Part shown: positions 6,022 through 12,570 of the stretch, piece by piece | How the letters are laid out: each line of letters starts with the position of its first letter | How positions within the stretch are numbered: position 1 is the stretch's first letter | Assembly: GCA_043788745.1 (NCBI GenBank) | Contig: JAYVTO010000266.1 | Coordinates: forward strand, 1-13,736 | Direction of reading: 5' to 3' | From: JBBQWZ01 sp043788745 | GTDB lineage: Bacteria > Acidobacteriota > Terriglobia > Bryobacterales > Bryobacteraceae | DNA length: 13,736 nucleotides | Notes under the pieces: generated by a model | Told to the model about the DNA's origin: nothing | Seen by the model: only the letters and a program-made list of their open reading frames with translations | Databases searched by the model: none | Position numbers and translations under genes: made by a program

Positions 6022-7968
6022 ATGTCGGACCGCGACCTCTTCGATGTCCCTACCCACGCCCCTGGACCCTCAGGCTCTCTTCCCATTACCCCCGAAATGC
6101 TCCTGCATCGCCCGTCCGGCGATCTCTTCGGACTTTCCCAAAACGCCGGCATGGGCTGGGATCCCGCACGCCTCACCGGACCGGAGGTCCTCATCCTCTC
6201 GACGCACGGCGGAGTCCGCCGCCCCGACGGAACGCCCGTCGCGCTCGGCTTTCACACCGGACATTGGGAGGTCGGCCTGCTGGTTGAGGCCGCCGCCGGA
6301 CAGCTCTCCGCCGAACACGCCGTGCCCTTCGCCGCCGCCTGCACCGATCCCTGCGACGGCCGCACGCAAGGCACCACCGGCATGTTCGATTCCCTGCCCT
6401 ACCGCAACGACGCCGCGCAAATCTTTCGCCGCTTGATCCGCTCTCTGCCCACTCGCAGCGGAGTCATCGGAGTCGCCACTTGCGACAAAGGCCTTCCCGC
6501 GATGATGATGGCGCTGGCCGCGCAGCGCGATTTGCCGACCGTGTTGATTCCCGGCGGCGTCACTCTGCTTCCCGAGCAAGGCGAAGACGCCGGCCGTATC
6601 CAAACCATCGGAGCCCGCTTCGCACACGGCACAATTACCGCCGAATACGCCGCTGACATGGGCTGCCGCGCCTGCGCGACCGCCGGAGGCGGATGCCAGT
6701 TCCTCGGCACCGCGGCGACCGCGCAAGTCGTCGGCGAAGCCCTCGGACTCGCGCTCACCCACTCCGCGCTCGCGCCCTCCGGACATCCCATCTGGCTCGA
6801 CATGGCGCGCCGGTCCGCCAGCGCGCTCCTTGCCCAACGCAAACGTGGAACCACCACCAAAGACATCGTCACGCAAGAGGCCATCGAGAACGCGCTGATC
6901 GTCCACGCGGCGTTCGGCGGCTCAACCAACCTCATTCTTCACCTCTCCGCCATCGCCCACGCCGCCGGGCTCAAGAGACCAACGGCCGCCGATTGGTCTC
7001 GCGTCAACCGTCAAGTTCCCCGCATCGTCGACGCCTTGCCCAACGGCCCGAAGTACTTCGCGACGATCCAGGTCTTCCTCGCCGGCGGAGTCCCCGAAGT
7101 CATGCTCCATCTCCGCCGCGCCGGTCTCCTGCACACGAAAGCCCTCACCGTGTCCGGCCAGTCCATCGACGAAGCACTCGACGAATGGCAACAGAGCGAA
7201 CGGCGCGAGCGGCTCCGCGCCCAACTCCGCGACCGCGATGGCATCGACCCCGACGACGTCATCATGAGTCCCGCCTCCGCCACCGCTCGCGGACTCACGT
7301 CCACCGTTTGCTTCCCCACCGGCAACCTAGCGCCGCTAGGCTCCGTCATCAAGAGCACTGCAATCGACTCGACCATCGTCGACGCCGACGGCATCTATCG
7401 AAAGACCGGACCGGCCCGTGTTTTCGTCACCGAACCCGCCGCCATCGCCGCCATCAAACAAGGCGTGATCCAACCCGGCGACGTCCTCGTATTGATGGGC
7501 CGCGGACCGATGGGCGCGGGCATGGAGGAAACCTCGCAACTCACCGCCGCGCTCCGCTATCTTGATTGGGGCAAGCACGTCGCCGTCCTCACCGATGCCC
7601 GCTTCAGCGGCTTCTCGACAGGAGCCTGCATCGGCCACATCTCGCCCGAAGCCCTCGCCGGAGGCCCGCTCGGAAAGCTCCGCGACGGCGACCTCGTCGA
7701 GATCGTCATCGATCGAAACAACCTCGAAGGCACCGTGCACTTCGTCGGAGAAAACGGTACCCGCACGACGCCGAACGAAGCTAACGAAATCCTCAACACC
7801 CGCGAACCGCACCCCGGCCTACAGCCCGACGCCGCACTGCCCGACGACACCCGCCTCTGGGCCGCGCTGCAAGATGTCAGCGGCGGAAGCTGGGGGGGCT
7901 CCGTCTACGACGTCGATGCTATCCTCGAAGTCATCGCCGCCGGCAAGCGCGCCCTCTCGCATCCATGA
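6022..7968 (+). CDS. yjhG: Sugar-acid dehydratase of the YjhG/YagF (IlvD/Edd) family
   Basis: This is a 648-aa iron-sulfur dehydratase. E. coli YjhG and YagF convert D-xylonate to 2-dehydro-3-deoxy-D-xylonate, and this protein matches their sequence style closely along its length. Visible signposts are RPSGDLFG (30-37), DPCDGRTQGTTGMFDSLPYR (109-128), ATCDKGLPAMMMALAAQ (152-168), GGGCQFLGT (222-230), HAAFGGSTN (295-303) and TDARFSGFSTGACIGH (524-539). The likely cluster cysteines are C111, C154 and C225. The ATG at 6022 is preferred over an upstream TTG (6004) because SDRDLFDVPTHAPGP aligns with the family N-terminus; no Shine-Dalgarno is seen. It overlaps queC by 4 nt. No sugar dehydrogenase, aldolase or transporter for a xylonate pathway lies in the window, so the substrate is inferred only. 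Confidence 0.93.
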   Translation: MSDRDLFDVPTHAPGPSGSLPITPEMLLHRPSGDLFGLSQNAGMGWDPARLTGPEVLILSTHGGVRRPDGTPVALGFHTGHWEVGLLVEAAAGQLSAEHAVPFAAACTDPCDGRTQGTTGMFDSLPYRNDAAQIFRRLIRSLPTRSGVIGVATCDKGLPAMMMALAAQRDLPTVLIPGGVTLLPEQGEDAGRIQTIGARFAHGTITAEYAADMGCRACATAGGGCQFLGTAATAQVVGEALGLALTHSALAPSGHPIWLDMARRSASALLAQRKRGTTTKDIVTQEAIENALIVHAAFGGSTNLILHLSAIAHAAGLKRPTAADWSRVNRQVPRIVDALPNGPKYFATIQVFLAGGVPEVMLHLRRAGLLHTKALTVSGQSIDEALDEWQQSERRERLRAQLRDRDGIDPDDVIMSPASATARGLTSTVCFPTGNLAPLGSVIKSTAIDSTIVDADGIYRKTGPARVFVTEPAAIAAIKQGVIQPGDVLVLMGRGPMGAGMEETSQLTAALRYLDWGKHVAVLTDARFSGFSTGACIGHISPEALAGGPLGKLRDGDLVEIVIDRNNLEGTVHFVGENGTRTTPNEANEILNTREPHPGLQPDAALPDDTRLWAALQDVSGGSWGGSVYDVDAILEVIAAGKRALSHP

Positions 7969-8669
7969 ACTCCGGCCTACCCAAAAAAGCTGTCTGCCTA
8001 TTGAGCGGCGGACTCGATTCCTCCACCTGCCTCGGCGTCGCCCGCCGCGACGGCTTCACGACGTACGCACTCTCGTTCGACTACGGCCAGCGCCACAAGA
8101 TCGAACTCCAAGCCGCCGCGCGGATCGCGAAATTCTACCAAGCCGCCGAACATCGCACCGCCACCATCGACCTCCGCGCCTTCGGTTACTCCGCGCTTAC
8201 TGCCGACATCGACGTGCCGAAGGGCCGCTCCGCCGATCAAATGGATCACGGTATCCCCATCACCTATGTCCCGGCGCGCAACACGATCTTTCTCTCCTAC
8301 GCGCTCGCCTGGGCCGAGATCCTCGAAGCCTCCGACATCTTCATCGGCGTCAACGCGCTCGATTATTCCGGCTATCCCGATTGCCGGCCTGAATTCATCG
8401 AAGCCTTCACACGCATGGCGAACCTCGCCACCGCCGCCGGTGTCGAAGGCCGCACGAAGATCGAGATCCGCGCGCCGCTCATGTACCGGAACAAAGCCGA
8501 CATCGTGAAGCTCGCCGTCGAAGTCGGCCTCGACTTCTCGCTCACGCACTCCTGCTACGATCCAGCACCAACCGGAACGCCCTGCGGCCAATGCGACTCC
8601 TGCCTGCTGCGCGCGAAAGGCTTTCGCGAAGCTGGTATCATCGACCCCGGAGCTACAGCGACTAGCTAG
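7965..8669 (+). CDS. queC: 7-cyano-7-deazaguanine synthase QueC
   Basis: QueC turns 7-carboxy-7-deazaguanine into preQ0 using ATP and ammonia, a step on the way to queuosine in tRNA. The 234-aa protein has the PP-loop ATP motif SGGLDSST (14-21), then SFDYGQRHKIE (37-47) and VPARNTIFLS (102-111), all family landmarks. The zinc site is complete: C197, C207, C210 and C213 (CGQCDSC). The ATG at 7965 overlaps the dehydratase stop (ATGA), implying translational coupling to an unrelated gene. queE, which makes its substrate, lies 217 bp downstream. queD and queF are not in the window. Confidence 0.97.
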   Translation: MNSGLPKKAVCLLSGGLDSSTCLGVARRDGFTTYALSFDYGQRHKIELQAAARIAKFYQAAEHRTATIDLRAFGYSALTADIDVPKGRSADQMDHGIPITYVPARNTIFLSYALAWAEILEASDIFIGVNALDYSGYPDCRPEFIEAFTRMANLATAAGVEGRTKIEIRAPLMYRNKADIVKLAVEVGLDFSLTHSCYDPAPTGTPCGQCDSCLLRAKGFREAGIIDPGATATS

Positions 8670-8730
8670 TGTGGTGCGCCGTGATTCTTTGAACGGATCC
8701 AACCGGATCGTCAGCACGGATGGAATGAAC

Positions 8731-8826
8731 CGCGACCGTTAGGGAGCGGACTCCAGCTACCGTTAGGGAGCCGATGCCAGCTACCGTTAGGGAGCCGATG
8801 CCCGCGACCGTTCGAGAACGGACGCC
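8731..8826. repeat. Four tandem 24-bp units in the queC-queE gap
   Basis: Units run 8731-8754, 8755-8778, 8779-8802 and 8803-8826. Units 2 and 3 are identical (AGCTACCGTTAGGGAGCC then GATGCC). Unit 1 differs at a few positions (CGCGACCG..., GCGGACTCC end) and unit 4 is the most diverged. The core ACCGTTAGGGAGC is related to CGACCCTAAGGGAGCGGACTCC at 13634-13655. Being a multiple of three, the array stays open in several frames and produces spurious repetitive ORFs. The rest of the 217-bp gap (8670-8886) shows no gene. Confidence 0.9.
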
Positions 8827-8886
8827 ATACCGCTCGGAATTTGCTCCGCAAAACGACACTGGCGGCCGCCCGCCGATCCCCGGAAT

Positions 8887-9603
8887 ATGCACGCTCACGA
8901 CACGCCCGCAGGCTCACTCCGCATCTCCGAGATGTTCTACTCGCTGCAAGGCGAGGGCATCCTCACCGGCACCCCCAGCTTTTTTATCCGCCTCACCGGC
9001 TGCAACCTGCGCTGCACTTGGTGCGACACGCCCTACACCTCGTGGAAGCCCGAAGGCGACGACCGCACGCTCGCCTGGGTCATCGAAGAAACCCGCAAAA
9101 CCAGGCCCAATCGTCATGTCGTCGTCACCGGAGGCGAGCCCATGATTGCGCCGAAAATCATCGCGCTCACCCGGGCACTTGAAGAAGAAGCCTTCCACAT
9201 CACTATCGAAACCGCCGGAACCGTCTTCGAGCCTGTCGCCTGTGACCTCATGAGCATCAGCCCCAAGCTCTCAAACTCCACGCCGCACGAGCGAGAAGAA
9301 GGCCGCTGGGCCCCGCAACACGAACGCCTCCGCCGGCAGCCCGACATCCTGAAGCAGCTAATCGCCGCCTACGACTACCAACTGAAATTCGTCATTGCAG
9401 ATCCAAACGACATCGCCGAAGCAACCGAACTCGTCACGGAAATCAAAGCCGATCCAACCAAAGTAGTTCTGATGCCCGAAGGCACCACCGCCCAGGCAAT
9501 CGCAAGCAAAGCGCAATGGATCGCCGAGGCCTGTAAAACCCACTGCTATCGCTATTCGCCCCGCTTACACATCGATCTCTGGGGCGACAAGCGCGGAGTT
9601 TAG
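8887..9603 (+). CDS. queE: 7-carboxy-7-deazaguanine synthase QueE (radical SAM)
   Basis: QueE rearranges 6-carboxytetrahydropterin to 7-carboxy-7-deazaguanine, the substrate of QueC, using S-adenosylmethionine and a 4Fe-4S cluster. In the 238-aa protein the opening SEMFYSLQGEGILTGTPSFF (14-33) is characteristic. The cluster motif CNLRCTWC gives C39, C43 and C46 in the usual CxxxCxxC spacing. TGGEP (81-85) is the SAM-binding element, and SPKLSNS and the C-terminal HIDLWGDKRGV complete the family pattern. The ATG at 8887 lies just before the conserved block; there is no strong Shine-Dalgarno. The stop is followed within about 60 nt by a terminator-like hairpin, which probably ends this transcript. 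Confidence 0.97.
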   Translation: MHAHDTPAGSLRISEMFYSLQGEGILTGTPSFFIRLTGCNLRCTWCDTPYTSWKPEGDDRTLAWVIEETRKTRPNRHVVVTGGEPMIAPKIIALTRALEEEAFHITIETAGTVFEPVACDLMSISPKLSNSTPHEREEGRWAPQHERLRRQPDILKQLIAAYDYQLKFVIADPNDIAEATELVTEIKADPTKVVLMPEGTTAQAIASKAQWIAEACKTHCYRYSPRLHIDLWGDKRGV

Positions 9604-9660
9604 TTCGCTGACCGCGTGATTCGGATCGAAAGGATCCCCGCCATGACCGTCGGCCTATAA

Positions 9661-9688
9661 CCCCGGGTTTCAGCCCGGGGATGTTTTT
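9661..9688 (+). terminator. Rho-independent terminator after queE
   Basis: CCCCGGG (9661-9667) and CCCGGGG (9674-9680) form a perfect 7-bp GC stem around the loop TTTCAG, followed 2 nt later by six T (9683-9688). It separates the queC-queE block from trpB. The stem and loop could equally be a REP-like dispersed element that happens to have a T tract. The rest of the 172-bp gap contains only a possible weak -10 (TACACT, 9735-9740) for trpB. Confidence 0.7.
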
Positions 9689-9775
9689 TGCCGGTCAAAG
9701 CACTAGTCGCGCACACTGCCCATCGCAGTCCGGTTACACTAATGGATTACCCGCAACATCGCCCGCGGTACCGAT

Positions 9776-10993
9776 ATGACTATCTCTCAGCCGGAACCCA
9801 TTACCTCCCCAGATTCCACCGGACACTACGGACCCTACGGCGGCCGCTTCGTTCCCGAAGTCCTCATGGCCCCTCTCGAAGAACTCGAAAAAGCCTACGC
9901 CACCGCCCGCTCCGACGCCTCCTTCCGCGCCGAACTCGATTCGCTGCTCGCCGATTATGCCGGCCGCCCGACGCCGCTCTACTACGCCAAGCGCCTCAGC
10001 CGGCAACTCGGCGGCGCAGACATCTACGTCAAACGTGAAGACCTCCTGCACACTGGCGCGCACAAGATCAACAACTGCATCGGCCAGGCGCTGCTCGCCC
10101 GCCGCATGGGCAAGAAGCGCATCATCGCCGAAACCGGAGCCGGTCAACACGGCGTCGCCACGGCGACGGTCTGCGCGCTGTTCGGCCTCGAATGCATCAT
10201 CTACATGGGTGAAGAAGACATGCGCCGCCAGCGCCTGAACGTCTTCCGCATGCGCCTGCTTGGAGCCAAAGTCGTCGGAGTTACCAACGGCAGCCGGACC
10301 CTCAAAGACGCCATCAGCGAAGCTATGCGCGACTGGGTCACCAACGTCCACTCAACTCATTACCTGCTCGGTTCGGCCCTCGGAGCGCATCCCTACCCGA
10401 TGATGGTTCGCGACTTCCATCGCGTCATCGGCGTCGAAGCCCGTCAACAGATTCTCGAAAAAGCCGGTCGCCTGCCGGACCGCATTTTCGCCTGCGTCGG
10501 CGGCGGCTCCAACGCCATCGGCATCTTCCACGCGTTCCTGGATGACGCGGGCACGCGCCTGATCGGCATCGAAGCCGGCGGACGCGGTACCGAGTTAGGT
10601 GCGCATGCCGCCCGCTTCAGCGGCGGATCTCCCGGAGTCCTCCAAGGCGCGCACAGCTATCTGCTGCAGGACGGCGACGGTCAAGTCGCCCTCACGCATT
10701 CCGTTTCCGCCGGACTCGACTACGCCATGGTCGGCCCCGAACACGCCTGGCTCCACGACAAGGGCCGCACCGAGTACGTTTCGTGCGACGACAAGCACGC
10801 GCTTGAAGCCGCGCAAACTCTGGCCCACATCGAAGGCCTGATTCCAGCACTCGAATCCGCTCACGCTGTGGCCGAAGCCCTCGCCCGCGCTCCGGATGCC
10901 AAAGGCGAAGTCTTCATCATCAACCTCTCCGGCCGCGGCGACAAAGACACCGACATCTATCGCGAAAATCTCCCGGAGCTGGATCAGGCCTAA
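9776..10993 (+). CDS. trpB: Tryptophan synthase beta chain
   Basis: The 405-aa PLP enzyme joins indole, delivered from TrpA through a tunnel, with serine to make tryptophan. The N-terminal GHYGPYGGRFVPEVLMAPL (16-34) is the canonical opening. The PLP lysine is K97 in HTGAHKINN (92-100), the catalytic Glu is E119 in AETGAGQHG, and GGGSNA (about 241-246) binds the PLP phosphate. GRTEYVS and NLSGRGDKD near the end are also typical. Length is normal. The ATG at 9776 has no convincing Shine-Dalgarno. The last three codons and the stop form the first half of a 19-bp tandem repeat that continues downstream. trpA follows after 363 bp instead of the usual close spacing. Confidence 0.98.
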   Translation: MTISQPEPITSPDSTGHYGPYGGRFVPEVLMAPLEELEKAYATARSDASFRAELDSLLADYAGRPTPLYYAKRLSRQLGGADIYVKREDLLHTGAHKINNCIGQALLARRMGKKRIIAETGAGQHGVATATVCALFGLECIIYMGEEDMRRQRLNVFRMRLLGAKVVGVTNGSRTLKDAISEAMRDWVTNVHSTHYLLGSALGAHPYPMMVRDFHRVIGVEARQQILEKAGRLPDRIFACVGGGSNAIGIFHAFLDDAGTRLIGIEAGGRGTELGAHAARFSGGSPGVLQGAHSYLLQDGDGQVALTHSVSAGLDYAMVGPEHAWLHDKGRTEYVSCDDKHALEAAQTLAHIEGLIPALESAHAVAEALARAPDAKGEVFIINLSGRGDKDTDIYRENLPELDQA

Positions 10994-11057
10994 CGAACCA
11001 GATCAGGCCCAACGAACCAGATGAGGCCTAACGAACCAGATGAGGCCTAACGAAACA
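10982..11057. repeat. Four tandem 19-bp units starting inside trpB
   Basis: Units at 10982-11000, 11001-11019, 11020-11038 and 11039-11057 follow GAT(C/G)AGGCC(T/C)AACGAACCA with one or two changes each. The first unit contains the last codons and the TAA stop of trpB (Asp-Gln-Ala-stop), so the array looks like slippage copies of the gene's own 3' end. Confidence 0.92.
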
Positions 11058-11087
11058 CCGCGCGATCAAATGACGCCAACCGAACCG

Positions 11088-11116
11088 CCGAGGCGCGACC
11101 GTAAGGTCGCGCGTAC
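11088..11116. repeat. GTAA-loop palindrome (dispersed repeat copy)
   Basis: GCGCGACC (11093-11100), loop GTAA, GGTCGCGC (11105-11112) is a perfect 8-bp stem capped by a GNRA-type tetraloop. The flanks CCGAG before and GTAC after are identical in the copy at 13663-13690, so the whole 28-29 bp element is conserved between two gaps. Confidence 0.88.
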
Positions 11117-11131
11117 ATCATCATTACTGAA

Positions 11132-11193
11132 TCCCGACCGCAAGGGCAGGGACGCGCAACTGACAGCACTGAACCCCGACCGCAAGGGCGGGG
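11132..11193. repeat. Two imperfect GCAA-loop hairpins
   Basis: TCCCGACC-GCAA-GGGCAGGGA (11132-11152) and CCCCGACC-GCAA-GGGCGGGG (11174-11193) share the ACTGAA lead and the GACCGCAAGGGC core. Each is a GC stem with a central mismatch and a GNRA-type loop. They look like a variant of the neighbouring GTAA element and occur about 41 bp apart as a pair. Confidence 0.75.
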
Positions 11194-11255
11194 ACGACCC
11201 CCGTTGATTTCGATAGGCACAGCAAGCGCCGCGAAGCCAGCAAAGAACCGCGAAC

Positions 11256-11297
11256 GAAGTGAACGGTTCAAAGTGAACGGATCAACGTGAACGGATT
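11256..11297. repeat. Three tandem 14-bp units
   Basis: GAAGTGAACGGTTC (11256-11269), AAAGTGAACGGATC (11270-11283) and AACGTGAACGGATT (11284-11297) repeat the core GTGAACGG. A related TGAACGGATC also occurs in the queC-queE gap near 8690. Confidence 0.85.
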
Positions 11298-11356
11298 GCA
11301 GCGCGGCCACTAAGCCCGCAAACGAACCTCGATATCTTAAGAAAGAACAGCAACTC

Positions 11357-12232
11357 TTGTCCACACGAATCTCACAGGCCTTCGCCACCGCCCGCGCCGA
11401 GAACCGCGCCGCACTCGTCGCCTACCTCACCGCCGGCGACCCAACACCGGCCCACACCGCCGGACTCGTTCTCGCCCTTGCCCGCGGCGGCGCTGACATC
11501 ATCGAACTCGGAGTCCCTTTCTCCGACCCCATCGCCGACGGTCCGGTCATCCAGCGCGGCTCCGAGCGCGCCCTTAAAGCCGGAACCTCGGTCGCCAAGG
11601 TCCTCGACATCGCGGCAGAAGTGCGCAAGACGTCGCAGGTGCCGCTGCTGCTGTTCACCTACCTGAACCCGGTCCTCCGCTACGGCCTCGAGATCCTCGC
11701 CAAAGACGCCGCCGCCGTCGGCATCGACGGCTGCCTGCTCACCGACGTCAGCGTCGAGGAGGCCGATGTCTACGTCCACTCTATGCGCGCGCACGGCCTC
11801 GACACCGTGTTTCTTGCCGCGCCCACCAGCACCGCCCGCCGCCGCGACCTCGTCGCGAAGTTCTCCACCGGCTTCGTCTATCTCGTCTCCCGCACCGGAG
11901 TCACCGGCGAGCAAGCCAGCGTCTCGACCGAAGTCGGAGCCCTCGTCTCCGACATGCGCAAAGCTACTTCGCTCCCGCTCGCCGTCGGCTTCGGGATCTC
12001 GAACGCCGCCCAAGTCGGCGAAGTCGCCCGCTTCGCCGACGGAGTCGTCGTCGGCAGCGCCATCGTTCGCTTGATCGAACAATACGGCTCCAGCCCCGCC
12101 GGTCACGGCGGGGATTCGACTCACAGCCGCGTGCCTGAGAGCGCCATTCATCGCGGAGGCGACCCCACCGCCCTCGAATCCGCACTCGAATCTTTTACCC
12201 GCGACCTCGCGAGCGGACTCACCAAGAAATAA
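11357..12232 (+). CDS. trpA: Tryptophan synthase alpha chain (with an unusual C-terminal insert)
   Basis: TrpA cleaves indole-3-glycerol phosphate to indole and glyceraldehyde-3-phosphate and feeds indole to TrpB. It is a TIM barrel of 291 aa. The catalytic E50 sits in IIELGVPFSDP and D61 in IADGP; loop 6 (SRTGVTGE) and the phosphate site VGFGI and GSAIV are present. The likely start is TTG at 11357 (Ser-Thr-Arg-Ile-Ser next), with only a weak AAGAAAG about 10 nt upstream; no ATG or GTG fits. After GSAIVRLIEQYG, where family members run straight into the last helix, there are about 20-25 extra Gly/Ser/Pro/His-rich residues (around SPAGHGGDSTHSRVPESA) before ALESALESF. These are encoded by DNA with a perfect palindrome. 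aroQ starts 5 nt after the stop. Confidence 0.96.
   Translation: MSTRISQAFATARAENRAALVAYLTAGDPTPAHTAGLVLALARGGADIIELGVPFSDPIADGPVIQRGSERALKAGTSVAKVLDIAAEVRKTSQVPLLLFTYLNPVLRYGLEILAKDAAAVGIDGCLLTDVSVEEADVYVHSMRAHGLDTVFLAAPTSTARRRDLVAKFSTGFVYLVSRTGVTGEQASVSTEVGALVSDMRKATSLPLAVGFGISNAAQVGEVARFADGVVVGSAIVRLIEQYGSSPAGHGGDSTHSRVPESAIHRGGDPTALESALESFTRDLASGLTKK
12094..12113. repeat. Palindrome inside the trpA coding sequence
   Basis: CCCCGCC (12094-12100), loop GGTCAC, GGCGGGG (12107-12113) is a perfect 7-bp stem encoding the start of the extra C-terminal segment of TrpA. It resembles the CCCCGACC...GGGCGGGG hairpin of the trpB-trpA gap (11174-11193), suggesting that a repeat-family element sits in frame within the gene. 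Confidence 0.65.
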
Positions 12233-12237
12233 CTCCC

Positions 12238-12570
12238 ATGAGCGCCGGCGACCCAACCCAACACGACCAAGCCATCGAGCAGCTCCGCGAGTGCCGCGAA
12301 GCGATTGACGATATCGATCGCCGCCTGCTCGAACTCCTTAACGGGCGCACCCGCATCGTCGAGCGCATCGGCCAGATCAAGCAATCCACGTCGATGCCTA
12401 TCTACGAGCCAAAGCGCGAAGACGAAGTCTTTGCCAACATCGTCAGGAACAACTCCGGGCCCTTGCCCGACGACGCCGCCAAGCGCGTCTTTGAACGCAT
12501 CATCGACGAAATGCGAACTGTCCAGCGCATGCGCATGCTCGCCCGTCAGAAAGAGTCAGGAGACAAGTAA
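12238..12570 (+). CDS. aroQ: Chorismate mutase, AroQ type
   Basis: This stand-alone chorismate mutase of 110 aa rearranges chorismate to prephenate, the branch towards phenylalanine and tyrosine. The all-helical AroQ fold is evident. Aligning it with the E. coli P-protein mutase domain from memory matches the active-site set: R20 (E. coli R11), R37 (R28), K48 (K39), E57 (D48), R60 (R51), E61 (E52) and probably Q96 (Q88). The ATG lies 5 nt after the trpA stop, and the stop directly touches the next ATG, so it is co-transcribed. In Bacillus-type bacteria this domain is fused to the N-terminus of DAHP synthase and senses prephenate; here the two are separate but adjacent genes, so a non-covalent regulatory complex is plausible. 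Confidence 0.93.
   Translation: MSAGDPTQHDQAIEQLRECREAIDDIDRRLLELLNGRTRIVERIGQIKQSTSMPIYEPKREDEVFANIVRNNSGPLPDDAAKRVFERIIDEMRTVQRMRMLARQKESGDK
12558..12563 (+). promoter_or_regulatory. Shine-Dalgarno of the DAHP synthase gene
   Basis: AGGAGA within the last codons of aroQ lies 7 nt upstream of the ATG at 12571, the best ribosome-binding site on this strand in the window. It supports that start despite zero spacing from the upstream stop. Confidence 0.75.

Larger units (their letters stand above)
10994..11356. other. trpB-trpA intergenic region, repeat-filled, no gene
   Basis: This 363-bp gap shows no credible ORF. It holds, in order, the 19-bp tandem array, a GTAA-loop palindrome, two GCAA-loop imperfect hairpins and a 14-bp tandem triplet, then an A-rich stretch (ATCTTAAGAAAGAACAGCAA, about 11333-11352) just before the trpA TTG. 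I see no leader peptide with Trp codons and no typical terminator, so attenuation of the trp type is not evident. Confidence 0.7.

Noticed and set aside
8731..8826. CRISPR array
   Set aside because: The 24-bp units are contiguous with no spacers, and no cas gene is present.
8670..8886. preQ1 riboswitch between queC and queE
   Set aside because: I cannot find the compact pseudoknot pattern; the gap is explained by the tandem array and GC-rich filler.
8774..9145. Plus-strand 123-codon frame covering the tandem repeats
   Set aside because: Its start is repeat sequence and the rest is an out-of-frame reading of queE.
9661..9688. REP element only, not a terminator
   Set aside because: Kept as a terminator because six T follow the perfect GC stem right after an operon end; a REP origin remains possible.
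10994..11356. trp leader peptide/attenuator before trpA
   Set aside because: No short ORF with Trp codons and no terminator with a T tract is visible in the gap.
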